The notes below the pieces were generated by a model that ran no database searches, was not told where the DNA came from, and saw nothing but the letters and a program-made list of their open reading frames with translations. A program made the translations under genes and the position numbers. A stretch of 64,000 bases of DNA from Paenibacillus uliginis N3/975 (lineage in GTDB: Bacteria; Bacillota; Bacilli; Paenibacillales; Paenibacillaceae): NCBI RefSeq assembly GCF_900177425.1, contig NZ_LT840184.1, positions 1,143,487 through 1,207,486 on the forward strand. Reading direction: 5' to 3'. Below, piece by piece: positions 26,449 to 34,740 of this stretch (within the stretch, counting starts at the first letter, position 1; every line of letters starts with the position of its first letter).

Positions 26449-26522
26449 CGGGATGTAGCTCAGCTTGGTAGAGCACCTGGTTTGGGACCAGGGGGTCGCA
26501 TGTTCAAATCGTGTCATCCCGA
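26449..26522 (+). tRNA. tRNA-Pro (UGG)
   Basis: Full cloverleaf: acceptor CGGGATG/CATCCCG, D-arm GCTC/GAGC, anticodon stem CCTGG/CCAGG with loop TTTGGGA (anticodon TGG at 26483-26485), T-arm GCATG TTCAAAT CGTGT. Discriminator A; CCA is not encoded. Confidence 0.96.
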
Positions 26523-26533
26523 TTGTCATATAT

Positions 26534-26607
26534 GCGGGTGTAGTTCAATGGTAGAACTCCAGCCTTCCAAGCTGGTAGCGTGGGTTCGATTCCCATCACC
26601 CGCTCCA
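26534..26607 (+). tRNA. tRNA-Gly (UCC)
   Basis: Acceptor GCGGGTG/CACCCGC, D-arm GTTC/GAAC, anticodon stem CCAGC/GCTGG with loop CTTCCAA (anticodon TCC), T-loop TTCGATT. The CCA tail is encoded. Eleven bases after tRNA-Pro, so the two are co-transcribed. Confidence 0.97.
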
Positions 26608-26622
26608 TTATATACATAACCA

Positions 26623-26662
26623 AGTCTCTGGCACGCTAACTATAGCGGCGGAGGCTTTTTTT
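26623..26662 (+). terminator. terminator of the tRNA pair
   Basis: AGTCTCTGGCACGC / GCGGCGGAGGCT imperfect stem and a T-run 26656-26662. Confidence 0.75.
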
Positions 26663-26713
26663 GTTGTAGAAAAGCAATATATTTGTTTTTCGTGGTTCAT
26701 AACACATAAATAG

Positions 26714-26760
26714 CGGCTGAGTAGGAATCATCGAAGTTTCGATTCCTGTTCAGCCGTTTT
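26714..26760. terminator. second stem-loop downstream of the tRNAs
   Basis: CGGCTGA-gta-GGAATC / GATTCC-tgt-TCAGCCG with TTTT after. It faces the tail of the minus-strand YheC/D gene. Confidence 0.7.
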
Positions 26761-26842
26761 GTTAAAATATCAGAAAATGTAGACGAATGAGCTCCGTTTC
26801 CTGATCATTTTTAAGAGACTATCTGTGATTAGGCTTTTGAGA

Positions 26843-27622
26843 TTACGGGGCCCTTTTCGCCTTGGTGCATGTCGTTCTGTGATGTCTTCCGTAAGCTTTG
26901 CCATACGCCACAATGGTGCGCATGACTTTGGGATTCGGTAGTAGAGAGAACGGAGCTGCGTCGGGATAGGTGTTGACCTCCAAAATCCACGGCTTAAGCC
27001 TCCGGTCCAAGCCGATATCTAGCCCGAGCTCGTTTAAATGTGGATACGTCTGGCTTAATCTGGCCGCAGTCACATGGGTGATTCTATTCATACCACGCAG
27101 CACAGCTGCAGTCTTTCCCTTGTTCGCGAAGGGGGCAAGTAGTACGGAAGGCTCATAGATCGTACCTCCTTGGCTTCCGTTAGTAACGGCTTTACCTGGG
27201 TGAGCAAGGCGTCCGATTGTGCCGGTACATTCCCACTTACGTTTCGGATTGCGCTGAATCATGACGCGAAAATCGAAAGGGCGGCCGTTATACTTGAGCA
27301 GATGAACGCCTTTTTGAACCAGATACTGCCGATGGCCAAAGTGTTTGCATATGGAAGAGAACATGGAGCTGAAGCTTGTAAAGGTAAATACTTTCACTCC
27401 GCTTTGATAACGATAACCTTGCTTTATTTTCTCTACCCGGATGACTCCCTTTCCCTGAGAGCCTTTATCAGGTTTTACATATATCATACCGTGTTGTTCA
27501 AGCATGCGGGATAAAAGCTGCCGGTTCAAACGTTTGGTGAGTGGGATATGCTTAGCTAACTTTGAGTTGTTAAGCATCAGATTTGTTTTGTGCATTTTAC
27601 TTACTAGAATGCTTTTTAACAT
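26843..27622 (-). CDS. YheC/YheD-family ATP-grasp protein (endospore coat-associated)
   Basis: 259 residues. ATP-grasp fold of the YheCD family: YVKPDKGSQGKGVIRVEK (ATP-binding lysines and glycine loop), RPFDFRVMIQRN, LGLDIGLDRRLKPWILEVNTYPD (metal-binding Asp/Glu/Asn). Shorter than the ~360-450 residue YheC/D proteins; only the catalytic part is present. In Bacillus these are spore-associated proteins of uncertain reaction, presumably ligases. Start ATG 27622 with GGGAAG upstream. Confidence 0.82.
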   Translation of the reverse strand: MLKSILVSKMHKTNLMLNNSKLAKHIPLTKRLNRQLLSRMLEQHGMIYVKPDKGSQGKGVIRVEKIKQGYRYQSGVKVFTFTSFSSMFSSICKHFGHRQYLVQKGVHLLKYNGRPFDFRVMIQRNPKRKWECTGTIGRLAHPGKAVTNGSQGGTIYEPSVLLAPFANKGKTAAVLRGMNRITHVTAARLSQTYPHLNELGLDIGLDRRLKPWILEVNTYPDAAPFSLLPNPKVMRTIVAYGKAYGRHHRTTCTKAKRAP

Positions 27623-27855
27623 GTCTGTATTCTTCCCTTCATTCTAGGCGCTGGTACTTAACAGTCTATGATATGGTGAGGGGAACGGGATGGTATGGTT
27701 AGCTGCCTACATAGCGGAAAAATAGCTACAATTATTAAATATAGCCCTAATTACAGGATTAATCCCGTCATAGACGCAAGAACATTGCCAACTCACGCTG
27801 CATACAGTGGATTGTAAAGCAGGGCGATTTGCCTAATGAGAGAGGAGGTCTGTTT

Positions 27856-29166
27856 ATGATCTCGTCTGAAGAATTACATCGGATTATTGAACGAATTGGA
27901 GTATTCTGTCCCTGGTATGTCCAGTGGCTTGAATCACTACAGAAGGATAAGAAAATTGAATTAGAACAACTGCCACTTATAACCGCTTCTGTTTTGGAAA
28001 GGTACTACTACTCCTCTGATAATCCGCTTGCCGGCTCGGATGGTCTTTACGAATACCGCACCTCTGGCACGAGCTCAGGCAGGCGCAAAGCAATTTATTA
28101 TTCCGAAACCGATGAAGCAGCATATATGAGAATCAAGCTGGATGTGTTCCGTACAATTATGGGCTCGGCCGGTTACCGAACCGCTCTGGCGGATATGGGA
28201 ACCGGTCATGCGGAAGCTACGGCTGCCCGGGTATTTAGACAATTGGGGATGGAGGTTACGTCAATTCCCTATACCCTGCCTATTGAGCAGCATTTGGCTC
28301 GATTGCAGAGCTTTCAGCCAGAAGTGCTCTACACAATGCCATCCATTTTGGATCGTATATTGCTATCGTCCGAGCATCCCGAATCGTATGGAATCCGTCA
28401 TGTCATTCTCGTAGGAGAGATGGCCCCGGCTGGCTGGATAAGGCGAGCGGCGGAACGTCTGGGCATAGCTGTGGAGCGGATTACGGATACTTACGGATCT
28501 ATTGAAATGGGGACGTTGGCCTATTACTCACCCCAGTATGGACGTTATTTGCTAACCGAAGGCTTGATTGCTGAAGGAGTCGGGACGGAAGTGCTCGGAG
28601 AAGGGGTGGAGCCGTTACCCGAACAGGAACAAGTACTCGTTCTGACATCGACGGTAAGGGAATCTTTCCCTGCGCTTCGTTATGTGACGTATGACGTGGT
28701 GCGGGATTTGCGTCCCATCATCGTGGATGGTGTGGAGCGAATGAGCTTTCAAAGCATTGTCAAACGAATCGGACCAGATTTGAAGCACGGCGAAAAAATA
28801 AGTATCTACGATATTGAAGATGTCGTTAATCGGCACTTGGGGCGATTGAGCAGCGTTCGTGTTTATATGGATGGAAATGAGCTTAAGGTGGTTGTGTACA
28901 GTCTCGACGATCCGAACTGCTCGAACGGACACAGACCAGAAAAGTTAAATGGACAGGAGCATACGAACAAAACAAAGGCGTCTAGACTGCTGTTGGAGGC
29001 CGTTCGACAAGAATTGGAGGAACGCATACCGGAGATTGGAGCGATGATCCGTTCAGGAATTCTCGGTCGGATTCAGGTCGTGTACGGTAGCTTTCAAGAT
29101 GAAGAGCAGCGAAGTAGGGTTAAACACAAAAAAGTTTACTATGACAAAGTTGAGGGATCTGAATGA
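27856..29166 (+). CDS. PaaK / coenzyme F390 synthetase-like adenylate-forming enzyme
   Basis: 436 residues. ANL-type adenylating enzyme of the phenylacetate-CoA ligase / CoF synthetase group: phosphate loop YRTSGTSSGRRKAIYYSE, DTYGSIEMGTLAY (adenylate motif), YVTYDVVRDL (ribose Asp), C-terminal subdomain ending KHKKVYYDK with the terminal Lys. It activates a carboxylate as an AMP ester; the acceptor is unknown. ATG 27856 follows GAGGAGGT. It overlaps sbnA by four bases (ATGA), so the two are translationally coupled, and sbnB follows. This context ties it to diaminopropionate chemistry. Confidence 0.8.
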   Translation: MISSEELHRIIERIGVFCPWYVQWLESLQKDKKIELEQLPLITASVLERYYYSSDNPLAGSDGLYEYRTSGTSSGRRKAIYYSETDEAAYMRIKLDVFRTIMGSAGYRTALADMGTGHAEATAARVFRQLGMEVTSIPYTLPIEQHLARLQSFQPEVLYTMPSILDRILLSSEHPESYGIRHVILVGEMAPAGWIRRAAERLGIAVERITDTYGSIEMGTLAYYSPQYGRYLLTEGLIAEGVGTEVLGEGVEPLPEQEQVLVLTSTVRESFPALRYVTYDVVRDLRPIIVDGVERMSFQSIVKRIGPDLKHGEKISIYDIEDVVNRHLGRLSSVRVYMDGNELKVVVYSLDDPNCSNGHRPEKLNGQEHTNKTKASRLLLEAVRQELEERIPEIGAMIRSGILGRIQVVYGSFQDEEQRSRVKHKKVYYDKVEGSE

Positions 29167-30140
29167 AGCTTGAGGGAGGAATTGTTGACGCGATTGGCGG
29201 TACACCTCTCATTCGATTGTCGCGATTGTTTAGCGGGGAGTCGTTTGAAGTATACGGAAAGCTGGAGGGAATGAATCCCGGGGGAAGTGCCAAGGATCGG
29301 CCTGCGCTCTATTTGTTGAAGGAAGCGATCCGTCGTGGTGATATTACAGAGCATAGTGTCATAGTGGAATCCAGCTCAGGGAATTTGGCCATTAGTCTAG
29401 CCCAACTATGCCGCTATCTGGGCTTACGCTTTATATGTGTTGTTGATCCCCGGACGACCGAGCAGCACAAGAGCATTATTCGCAGTTTCGGTGGGGAAAT
29501 CGATCTTGTAACTGAGCCTGACGAGCAGACGGGGGAGTTTTTGCCGGCTCGTATTCGCCGGGTCAGTGAGCTGGTCAAGCAAATTCCGAATGCCTATTGG
29601 ACGAATCAGTATGGGAATTTGGCCAACAGTCTGTCTCACACCGAGATGACGATGAGGGAAATCTGCGATAAGCTTGGTTCTATCGATTATTTATTTTGCG
29701 GTGTCAGCTCCTGTGGTACGATTCGAGGCTGCTCGGATTATATCAGGTCCAGGCGGTTGAGTACAAGAATCGTAGCGGTTGATGCCACAGGAAGCGTTAT
29801 TTTTGGAGGAACGAAAGGTGCTCGTCAGTTTCCGGGTCTCGGTGCAGGCATCGTTCCGGGGCTTTATCACCAGGGGATTGCAGATGAGGTACAATATGTA
29901 TCCGATCGGGACTGTGTTGAGGGCTGCCGTCAACTGGTTAGCAGTGAATCCATCTTGGCAGGTGCATCATCCGGTGGTGTCATTTCAGCGATTCTTCGCA
30001 TGAAAGCGCATATTCCGAAAGGAGCTGTATGTGCAGCGATCCTGCCAGACCGTGGCGAACGGTATATGGATACCATATATAACGATGATTGGGTACAGCG
30101 GGAGATTGGCTTCGCCCCCCGTTTGCTACAGGAGGAGTAG
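29163..30140 (+). CDS. sbnA: SbnA-like N-(2-amino-2-carboxyethyl)-L-glutamate synthase
   Basis: 325 residues. Fold-type II PLP enzyme of the cysteine synthase family: IGGTPLIRLSRLF, PLP lysine in NPGGSAKDRPA, ESSSGNLAISLAQL (substrate loop), phosphate-binding CGVSSCGTIRG, LAGASSGG. SbnA enzymes join O-phosphoserine and glutamate to ACEGA, which SbnB oxidises to L-2,3-diaminopropionate and 2-oxoglutarate. Neighbours on both sides (adenylating enzyme, sbnB) distinguish it from plain cysteine synthase. ATG overlaps the previous stop. Confidence 0.88.
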   Translation: MKLEGGIVDAIGGTPLIRLSRLFSGESFEVYGKLEGMNPGGSAKDRPALYLLKEAIRRGDITEHSVIVESSSGNLAISLAQLCRYLGLRFICVVDPRTTEQHKSIIRSFGGEIDLVTEPDEQTGEFLPARIRRVSELVKQIPNAYWTNQYGNLANSLSHTEMTMREICDKLGSIDYLFCGVSSCGTIRGCSDYIRSRRLSTRIVAVDATGSVIFGGTKGARQFPGLGAGIVPGLYHQGIADEVQYVSDRDCVEGCRQLVSSESILAGASSGGVISAILRMKAHIPKGAVCAAILPDRGERYMDTIYNDDWVQREIGFAPRLLQEE

Positions 30141-30143
30141 TCT

Positions 30144-31117
30144 ATGCTGTACCTGAACGACAGCCACATTCAGGAGTTAGGAATAGATTGGCATGTGTTG
30201 ACTGGCATCATTCAGGATGTTGTCCGGATTGAGGATGAGGGTGATTGTGTGCATCCGTTAAAGCCATATTTGAGATTCGGAAATCCGGAGAATCGGATCA
30301 TCGCGATGCCAGCTTATGTGGGAGGGAGCTTCAACCTGGCCGGGATTAAATGGATTGCAAGCTTCCCGAAAAACCACCTCCACGGACTGCCAAGGGCACA
30401 TAATACGATAATTTTGAACGATACGGCAACCGGCAGCCGCAAGCTTTCCTAAACAGCGGACTGCTGAGCGGACTCCGAACGGCAGCCGTCAGTGGTGTGA
30501 TGCTAAAAGCCTATGTGGAGGCTCGGCAACCTGCAGGGATTAGGCTCGGGATTATCGGCTGGGGGCCAATTGGCCGACTCCATCTTGATATGTGCGCCGC
30601 GATCCTTGGTGAGAAATTGAAGCAGGTTATCTTGTACGATCTGAGAGGAATTGATCCGGCAACCGTTCCCGCCGAACTGCGGAATATTACGATTATAGCG
30701 GATGATTGGCGTATCCCATACCGTCATGCCGACATCATCGCTACCTGCACTGTATCGGCTGACCGGTACATCGATGAAGTCCCGAAGGAGGGAGTGCTAC
30801 TGCTGGGCGTATCCCTTCGTGATTATATACCCGAGTGCGTTGCAGATATCAAAACGATCGTGGTTGACGACTGGAATGAAGTTTGTCGTGAAAATACAGA
30901 TGTGGAGCAGCTGCATCTCAAGTATGGATTGCAGTCATCGGATGTCTGTACGCTCGCAGAAATCGTATGCCGTGACGCACTCATTCACAGAGGGACGGAA
31001 AATACGGTGTTTTTTAACCCGATGGGTCTAGCGATCTTCGACATAGGGGTCGCGGGTTATTACTGGGCTAAGGCGCAAAGGCTTGGCAGCGGTGTGAAGC
31101 TCGATCAAGGGGAATAA
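30144..31117 (+). pseudogene. sbnB: SbnB-like ACEGA dehydrogenase, broken by a frameshift
   Basis: Two frames make one ornithine-cyclodeaminase/mu-crystallin family protein of ~323 residues. Frame one (30144-30452) gives the N-terminal part to GLPRAHNTIILNDTATGS; frame two carries AFLNSGLLSGLRTAAVSGV and the Rossmann domain LGIIGWGPIGRLHLDM to 31117. Losing one C near 30437-30438 explains it: restoring it reads S-P-Q-A-F-L, the family sequence. SbnB releases L-2,3-diaminopropionate using NAD. Three bases separate it from sbnA. Sequencing error versus real inactivation cannot be decided here. Confidence 0.88.
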
Positions 31118-31120
31118 ATG

Positions 31121-31150
31121 TAGACATGACGGGAAGATTATTGTTATAAT
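31121..31150 (+). promoter_or_regulatory. sigma-A promoter of the ABC-F leader
   Basis: TAGACA (31121-31126), 18-base spacer, TATAAT (31145-31150), starting right after the sbnB stop. Confidence 0.75.
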
Positions 31151-31156
31151 GAGACC

Positions 31157-31471
31157 AATTCATTCCAAGAACTGTGAGGTAACCTATACGATGAAGTAAG
31201 ACACCCTTTCTTTCGACAACTGCAAGCGTTAATGCAGGCGTTTTCTCTACGGCGGTAGAGGGGAAGATTTGGTGTGTCTGAAAAAGACGATACGGTGAAC
31301 TTCATTCGTATGAATCGGCGAGATTTGATAGGGGTAATTGCTTCTTTGGTGTACCAATGAAGTGGCTGTGTGTGGAATGAACAGCATGTGTACTTATTCC
31401 CTGTAAATTCGCACTTATTTCAGATATACACTTTTCCAATCATCTGCCGCAGACGTCGTCTGCGGTTTTTT
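31157..31471 (+). promoter_or_regulatory. attenuator leader with mini-ORF before the ABC-F gene
   Basis: A ~315-base leader. A three-codon ORF ATG-AAG-TAA (31191-31199) has GAGG upstream. ATACGATGAAG (31186-31196) can pair with CTTCATTCGTAT (31300-31311), and that segment's CTTCATT can instead pair with AATGAAG (31356-31362). An intrinsic terminator CCGCAGAC (31447-31454) / GTCTGCGG (31458-31465) plus T-run precedes the gene. Such layouts let a drug-stalled ribosome on the mini-ORF change folding and allow read-through. Elements are seen; the mechanism is inferred from known ABC-F and erm leaders. Confidence 0.65.
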
Positions 31472-31501
31472 CGTGAGTTTTCACATGAAAGGATGAGGAA
31501 T

Positions 31502-33355
31502 ATGACCATTATATTAAAGGCTTCCGATATCAGCATTGAACTACAAGGAACTCCGTTGTTTTCAAATATTCAATTAGAGGTAGCTGAAGGGGAACGGGTT
31601 GCTCTGTTTGGCAGAAACGGCTCGGGGAAATCGACACTTTTGTCCATATTGACAGGGGATACGGAACCAACAACTGGACGTGTTGAAGCACGTTTATCAC
31701 GAAATCGTTGGGGCTGGCTTAAACAGCAAGACCAACCAGAAGATCATATGACAGCGCTAGAAACAGTTCGGCGAGGCAGTAACGAAGCATTATGGCATCT
31801 GAAGCATGAATTAGCCGAGCAAGAGCAGCTAATGCAACAGGCCAGTCAGGATCAGAGTGCAGAGTTGCTGGAAAGATACGGTCAGCTGCTTGACGAATAT
31901 GAGACAAAAAATGGTTTTCAGTGGGAAACCGAGGTTGAAAAAGCGATGACCATGCTCGGGATTCATTCTGAGCTGTGGACCGTTTCATTCCGCGAATTAA
32001 GCGGTGGGCAAAAGACCCGGGCTCAACTCGCTGCCTTGTTAGTATCAGAGCCGCAGCTGCTTCTGTTGGATGAGCCGACCAACCATCTAGATGGGGAGAG
32101 CCTTCTGTGGTTGGAACAATGGTTGCTTTCTTATAAAGGAACCGTTCTGTTCGTGTCCCATGACCGGGTATTCATGGATAAGGTAGCTACGGCAATCTGT
32201 GAATTAACTTCCGAAGGCTTGAAACGGTATAAAGGCGGTTATAGCGCATACCAGCAGGAGAAGGAGCGAGAATTGCGGGAACAGGAGGCGCTGCACCGTA
32301 AGCAGGAACTAGCTCGTAAAGCCCTGGAGGAGTCCATCCGGAGATATCAGGAGTGGTTTCATCAGGCGCATAATTCGGCTGGGGACAACAACGAAGTGAA
32401 AATCACAGCGAGTTTCTACAAGGCTAAAGCGAAAAAGAACATTTCCCGCTATCATGCGAAGCAGAAGGCGCTGGAGCGTCTTGAAGCCGAGAGCGTGGAT
32501 AAGCCACGGAATGATTCTAAACTCAATATGAAGCTTGGCGGGGAAACGTTGGGTGCACGAATGCTGATTCGTGTAGAAGATCTGAGCTTTGGATTTGGAG
32601 ACGGGCTTCTTTTTAACAAGCTTTCTTTTCAATTGTCCCGCGGTGATCGCTTGGCGGTTCGCGGTCCTAACGGAAGTGGCAAGACAACGCTGCTTAAGCT
32701 GCTAATGGGTGATATTGAACCGTCTGAAGGCAAGGTGATACAGCATCCGGCGTTAAAAATCGGATATTTCTCACAAGAGCTGGAAGGATTAAGTTTGGAA
32801 ACGACCCTACTGGACAGTTTGTTGATGCTCCCCGACATGACGCAAAGCCGGGCGAGAACACTACTGGGATGCTTTTTGTTCAGTCGGGATGATGTATTCA
32901 AAAAGATAGGCGATTTAAGCATGGGTGAGAAATGCAGAGCCGCTTTTCTGAAATTGTATTTTAGCGGTGCTCATCTCCTGGTGCTTGACGAACCAACCAA
33001 TTACCTCGATGTGGATACCAGGGAAGTGATTGAAGCGGTACTTGGAGATTACCCTGGTGCCATTGCGCTTGTATCCCATGACCGTTTTCTCGTTCGGAAG
33101 CTGTCGAATCGACTGCTTACATTGGCCTCTGGAAAAGATCCCGTATGGTTTGAAGGCAGCGCAGAAGAGGAAGAGGAGCAGATGTCTCGAACCCGTGTTA
33201 TCAGGGGGGACAGCCAGAAGGAGAATCGGCGGATGGAGCTGGAGTTCCGGATTCAGGAGCTTTTGGAATCCACCCCGGACAGCAGCGATAAAGAAGCCGA
33301 GCAATTGGTTGAAATACGTGCGTTGCGACATGAGCTGGAACAGCTACGTGGCTAA
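31502..33355 (+). CDS. ABC-F ATPase, probable ribosome-protection antibiotic resistance protein
   Basis: 617 residues, two ABC domains in one chain and no membrane helices, i.e. ABC-F. Domain 1: GRNGSGKST, signature LSGGQKTR, Walker B LLLLDEPTNHLD, with a helical arm insertion. The interdomain linker (~270-345) is charged and helical. Domain 2: GPNGSGKTTL, LSMGEK, LVLDEPTNYLD. The C-terminus is a coiled coil. The attenuator leader is typical of drug-induced ABC-F resistance genes; drug class cannot be read from sequence. ATG 31502 is chosen (AAAGGATG, 8 bases); the frame extends upstream through the terminator. Confidence 0.85.
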   Translation: MTIILKASDISIELQGTPLFSNIQLEVAEGERVALFGRNGSGKSTLLSILTGDTEPTTGRVEARLSRNRWGWLKQQDQPEDHMTALETVRRGSNEALWHLKHELAEQEQLMQQASQDQSAELLERYGQLLDEYETKNGFQWETEVEKAMTMLGIHSELWTVSFRELSGGQKTRAQLAALLVSEPQLLLLDEPTNHLDGESLLWLEQWLLSYKGTVLFVSHDRVFMDKVATAICELTSEGLKRYKGGYSAYQQEKERELREQEALHRKQELARKALEESIRRYQEWFHQAHNSAGDNNEVKITASFYKAKAKKNISRYHAKQKALERLEAESVDKPRNDSKLNMKLGGETLGARMLIRVEDLSFGFGDGLLFNKLSFQLSRGDRLAVRGPNGSGKTTLLKLLMGDIEPSEGKVIQHPALKIGYFSQELEGLSLETTLLDSLLMLPDMTQSRARTLLGCFLFSRDDVFKKIGDLSMGEKCRAAFLKLYFSGAHLLVLDEPTNYLDVDTREVIEAVLGDYPGAIALVSHDRFLVRKLSNRLLTLASGKDPVWFEGSAEEEEEQMSRTRVIRGDSQKENRRMELEFRIQELLESTPDSSDKEAEQLVEIRALRHELEQLRG

Positions 33356-33359
33356 ACTT

Positions 33360-33400
33360 CACCGCATCATGCTTGGGATTGAGCCGAGCATGATGCGGTG
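33360..33400. terminator. stem-loop after the ABC-F gene
   Basis: CACCGCATCATGCT (33360-33373) / AGCATGATGCGGTG (33387-33400), a 14-bp perfect stem with little T-run. Confidence 0.65.
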
Positions 33401-33457
33401 TCATTGATTAACTGATGTTATTTTCGCATGAGTAATCTGGTTTAGGAGATGACAACA

Positions 33458-34297
33458 ATGACTGTAGATGAAATCGTAAAGTACGTTAGCAATGAACTGG
33501 AACATGTACCCGGGGTGGTCGGTATCGTTCTTGGCGGATCAAGAGCCAGGGGGAACCATAAGCCGGCCTCCGATATCGACATCGGTATTTATTACGATGA
33601 ACAGGCTGGTTTTGATATCGAAGAGATGAATCGAGTAGCTGAAAAATTGGATGATGAACAAAGAGGGAAATTAGTTACGCCATTAGGCGGCTGGGGTCCA
33701 TGGGTAAATGCCGGGGGCTGGCTTGCTGTTCAGGGGTATCATGTCGACCTGATTCTTAGAGATATTCACAGAGTTTCGGGCGTCATTGATGAATGTTTGT
33801 CAGGCGTAGTATCAACGCATTATCATGCTGGTCATCCACATGCTTTTCTAAATGTAATGTACATGGGGGAGATATCGATATGTAGAGTACTGGTGGACCC
33901 CATCGGTAAAATACGAAATCTAAAAGCCAAAACGACACCTTACCCCAAAGCATTGCAGGATGCATTGATCGGATATTTCAGGTTTGAAGCATCTTTTTCT
34001 TTGATGCACGCTGACAGCAATGTTAACAAAGATGATATCTCATATGTAGCGGGCTGCTGCTTCCGGACGATATCCTGCTTAAATCAGGTGCTGTTCGCAA
34101 AGAATAAGGAATACTGTATCAATGAGAAAAAAGCGGTGGCCTTAGTGGATAGTTTTCAAATGAAACCGAAGGATTACAAGCTGCGTGTTGATAAAATTAT
34201 GACGCTCCTGTCTTCAGAGCAAGACTGTACAAGAGAAGGTGTAGATATGCTTGGTCAGCTTGTTCAAGAAACTGAAATGCTGATTGATCGACACTGA
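33458..34297 (+). CDS. nucleotidyltransferase-domain protein (Pol beta superfamily)
   Basis: About 279 residues. Minimal nucleotidyltransferase motif GIVLGGSRARGNHKPASDID with the GS and DxD metal residues, plus HVDLILRD (third Asp); a helical C-terminal half follows. This is the aminoglycoside-nucleotidyltransferase-like layout, but the substrate is unknown. ATG 33458 is preferred over 33449 because AGGAG then lies at normal spacing. Its neighbour is the ABC-F gene, so a joint drug-response role is possible but unproven. Confidence 0.78.
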   Translation: MTVDEIVKYVSNELEHVPGVVGIVLGGSRARGNHKPASDIDIGIYYDEQAGFDIEEMNRVAEKLDDEQRGKLVTPLGGWGPWVNAGGWLAVQGYHVDLILRDIHRVSGVIDECLSGVVSTHYHAGHPHAFLNVMYMGEISICRVLVDPIGKIRNLKAKTTPYPKALQDALIGYFRFEASFSLMHADSNVNKDDISYVAGCCFRTISCLNQVLFAKNKEYCINEKKAVALVDSFQMKPKDYKLRVDKIMTLLSSEQDCTREGVDMLGQLVQETEMLIDRH

Positions 34298-34341
34298 TCC
34301 ACGGAGTACTTTTTACTCATCTGTAAAATAGGCATATGAAC

Positions 34342-34370
34342 TTGTCATGAGAGGCATAATTGAATATAAT
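34342..34370 (+). promoter_or_regulatory. sigma-A promoter of pheST
   Basis: TTGTCA (34342-34347), 17-base spacer, TATAAT (34365-34370). Confidence 0.75.
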
Positions 34371-34376
34371 ATAGAC

Positions 34377-34686
34377 TATATATGCTGAAAAATGTAAATG
34401 CGTAGATGGAGAAGAGTAAGCAGTGCCTCTTTACAGGGAGGAGACGCCACAGATTGAGAGCGTTTCTATGGAAACAGGCTGCTGAAGTTCGCTCCGGAGC
34501 AGTTCCCTGAACGCGGCTTAGACTGATCAGTAGGGGATAACGGGTTCCGACACGTTATGTCGGTTAAAGTGAGCATGCGGCTGATGGCTGCTGAATAACG
34601 GAAGTTGTTCGAGTTATGTATTAGCGTGCTAACAAGGGTGGTACCACGGTCTTTTCGTCCCTTTCGGGAGAAAAGGCCTTTTTTTG
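34377..34686 (+). promoter_or_regulatory. T-box riboswitch, phenylalanine (UUC) specifier
   Basis: T-box core AAGGGTGGTACCACGG at 34634-34649. A terminator follows: GGTCTTTTC...CCC / GGG..AAAAGGCC with T-run to 34685. The specifier position reads GAAG-TTC-GCTCCGGAGCAG, giving TTC at 34488-34490 (Phe), in agreement with the downstream pheS. Confidence 0.93.
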
Positions 34687-34740
34687 TTGAGTTGAACTAC
34701 TTTTTACTTCACTGAGATGAAGAAGGGGGCACAAGAGGCT

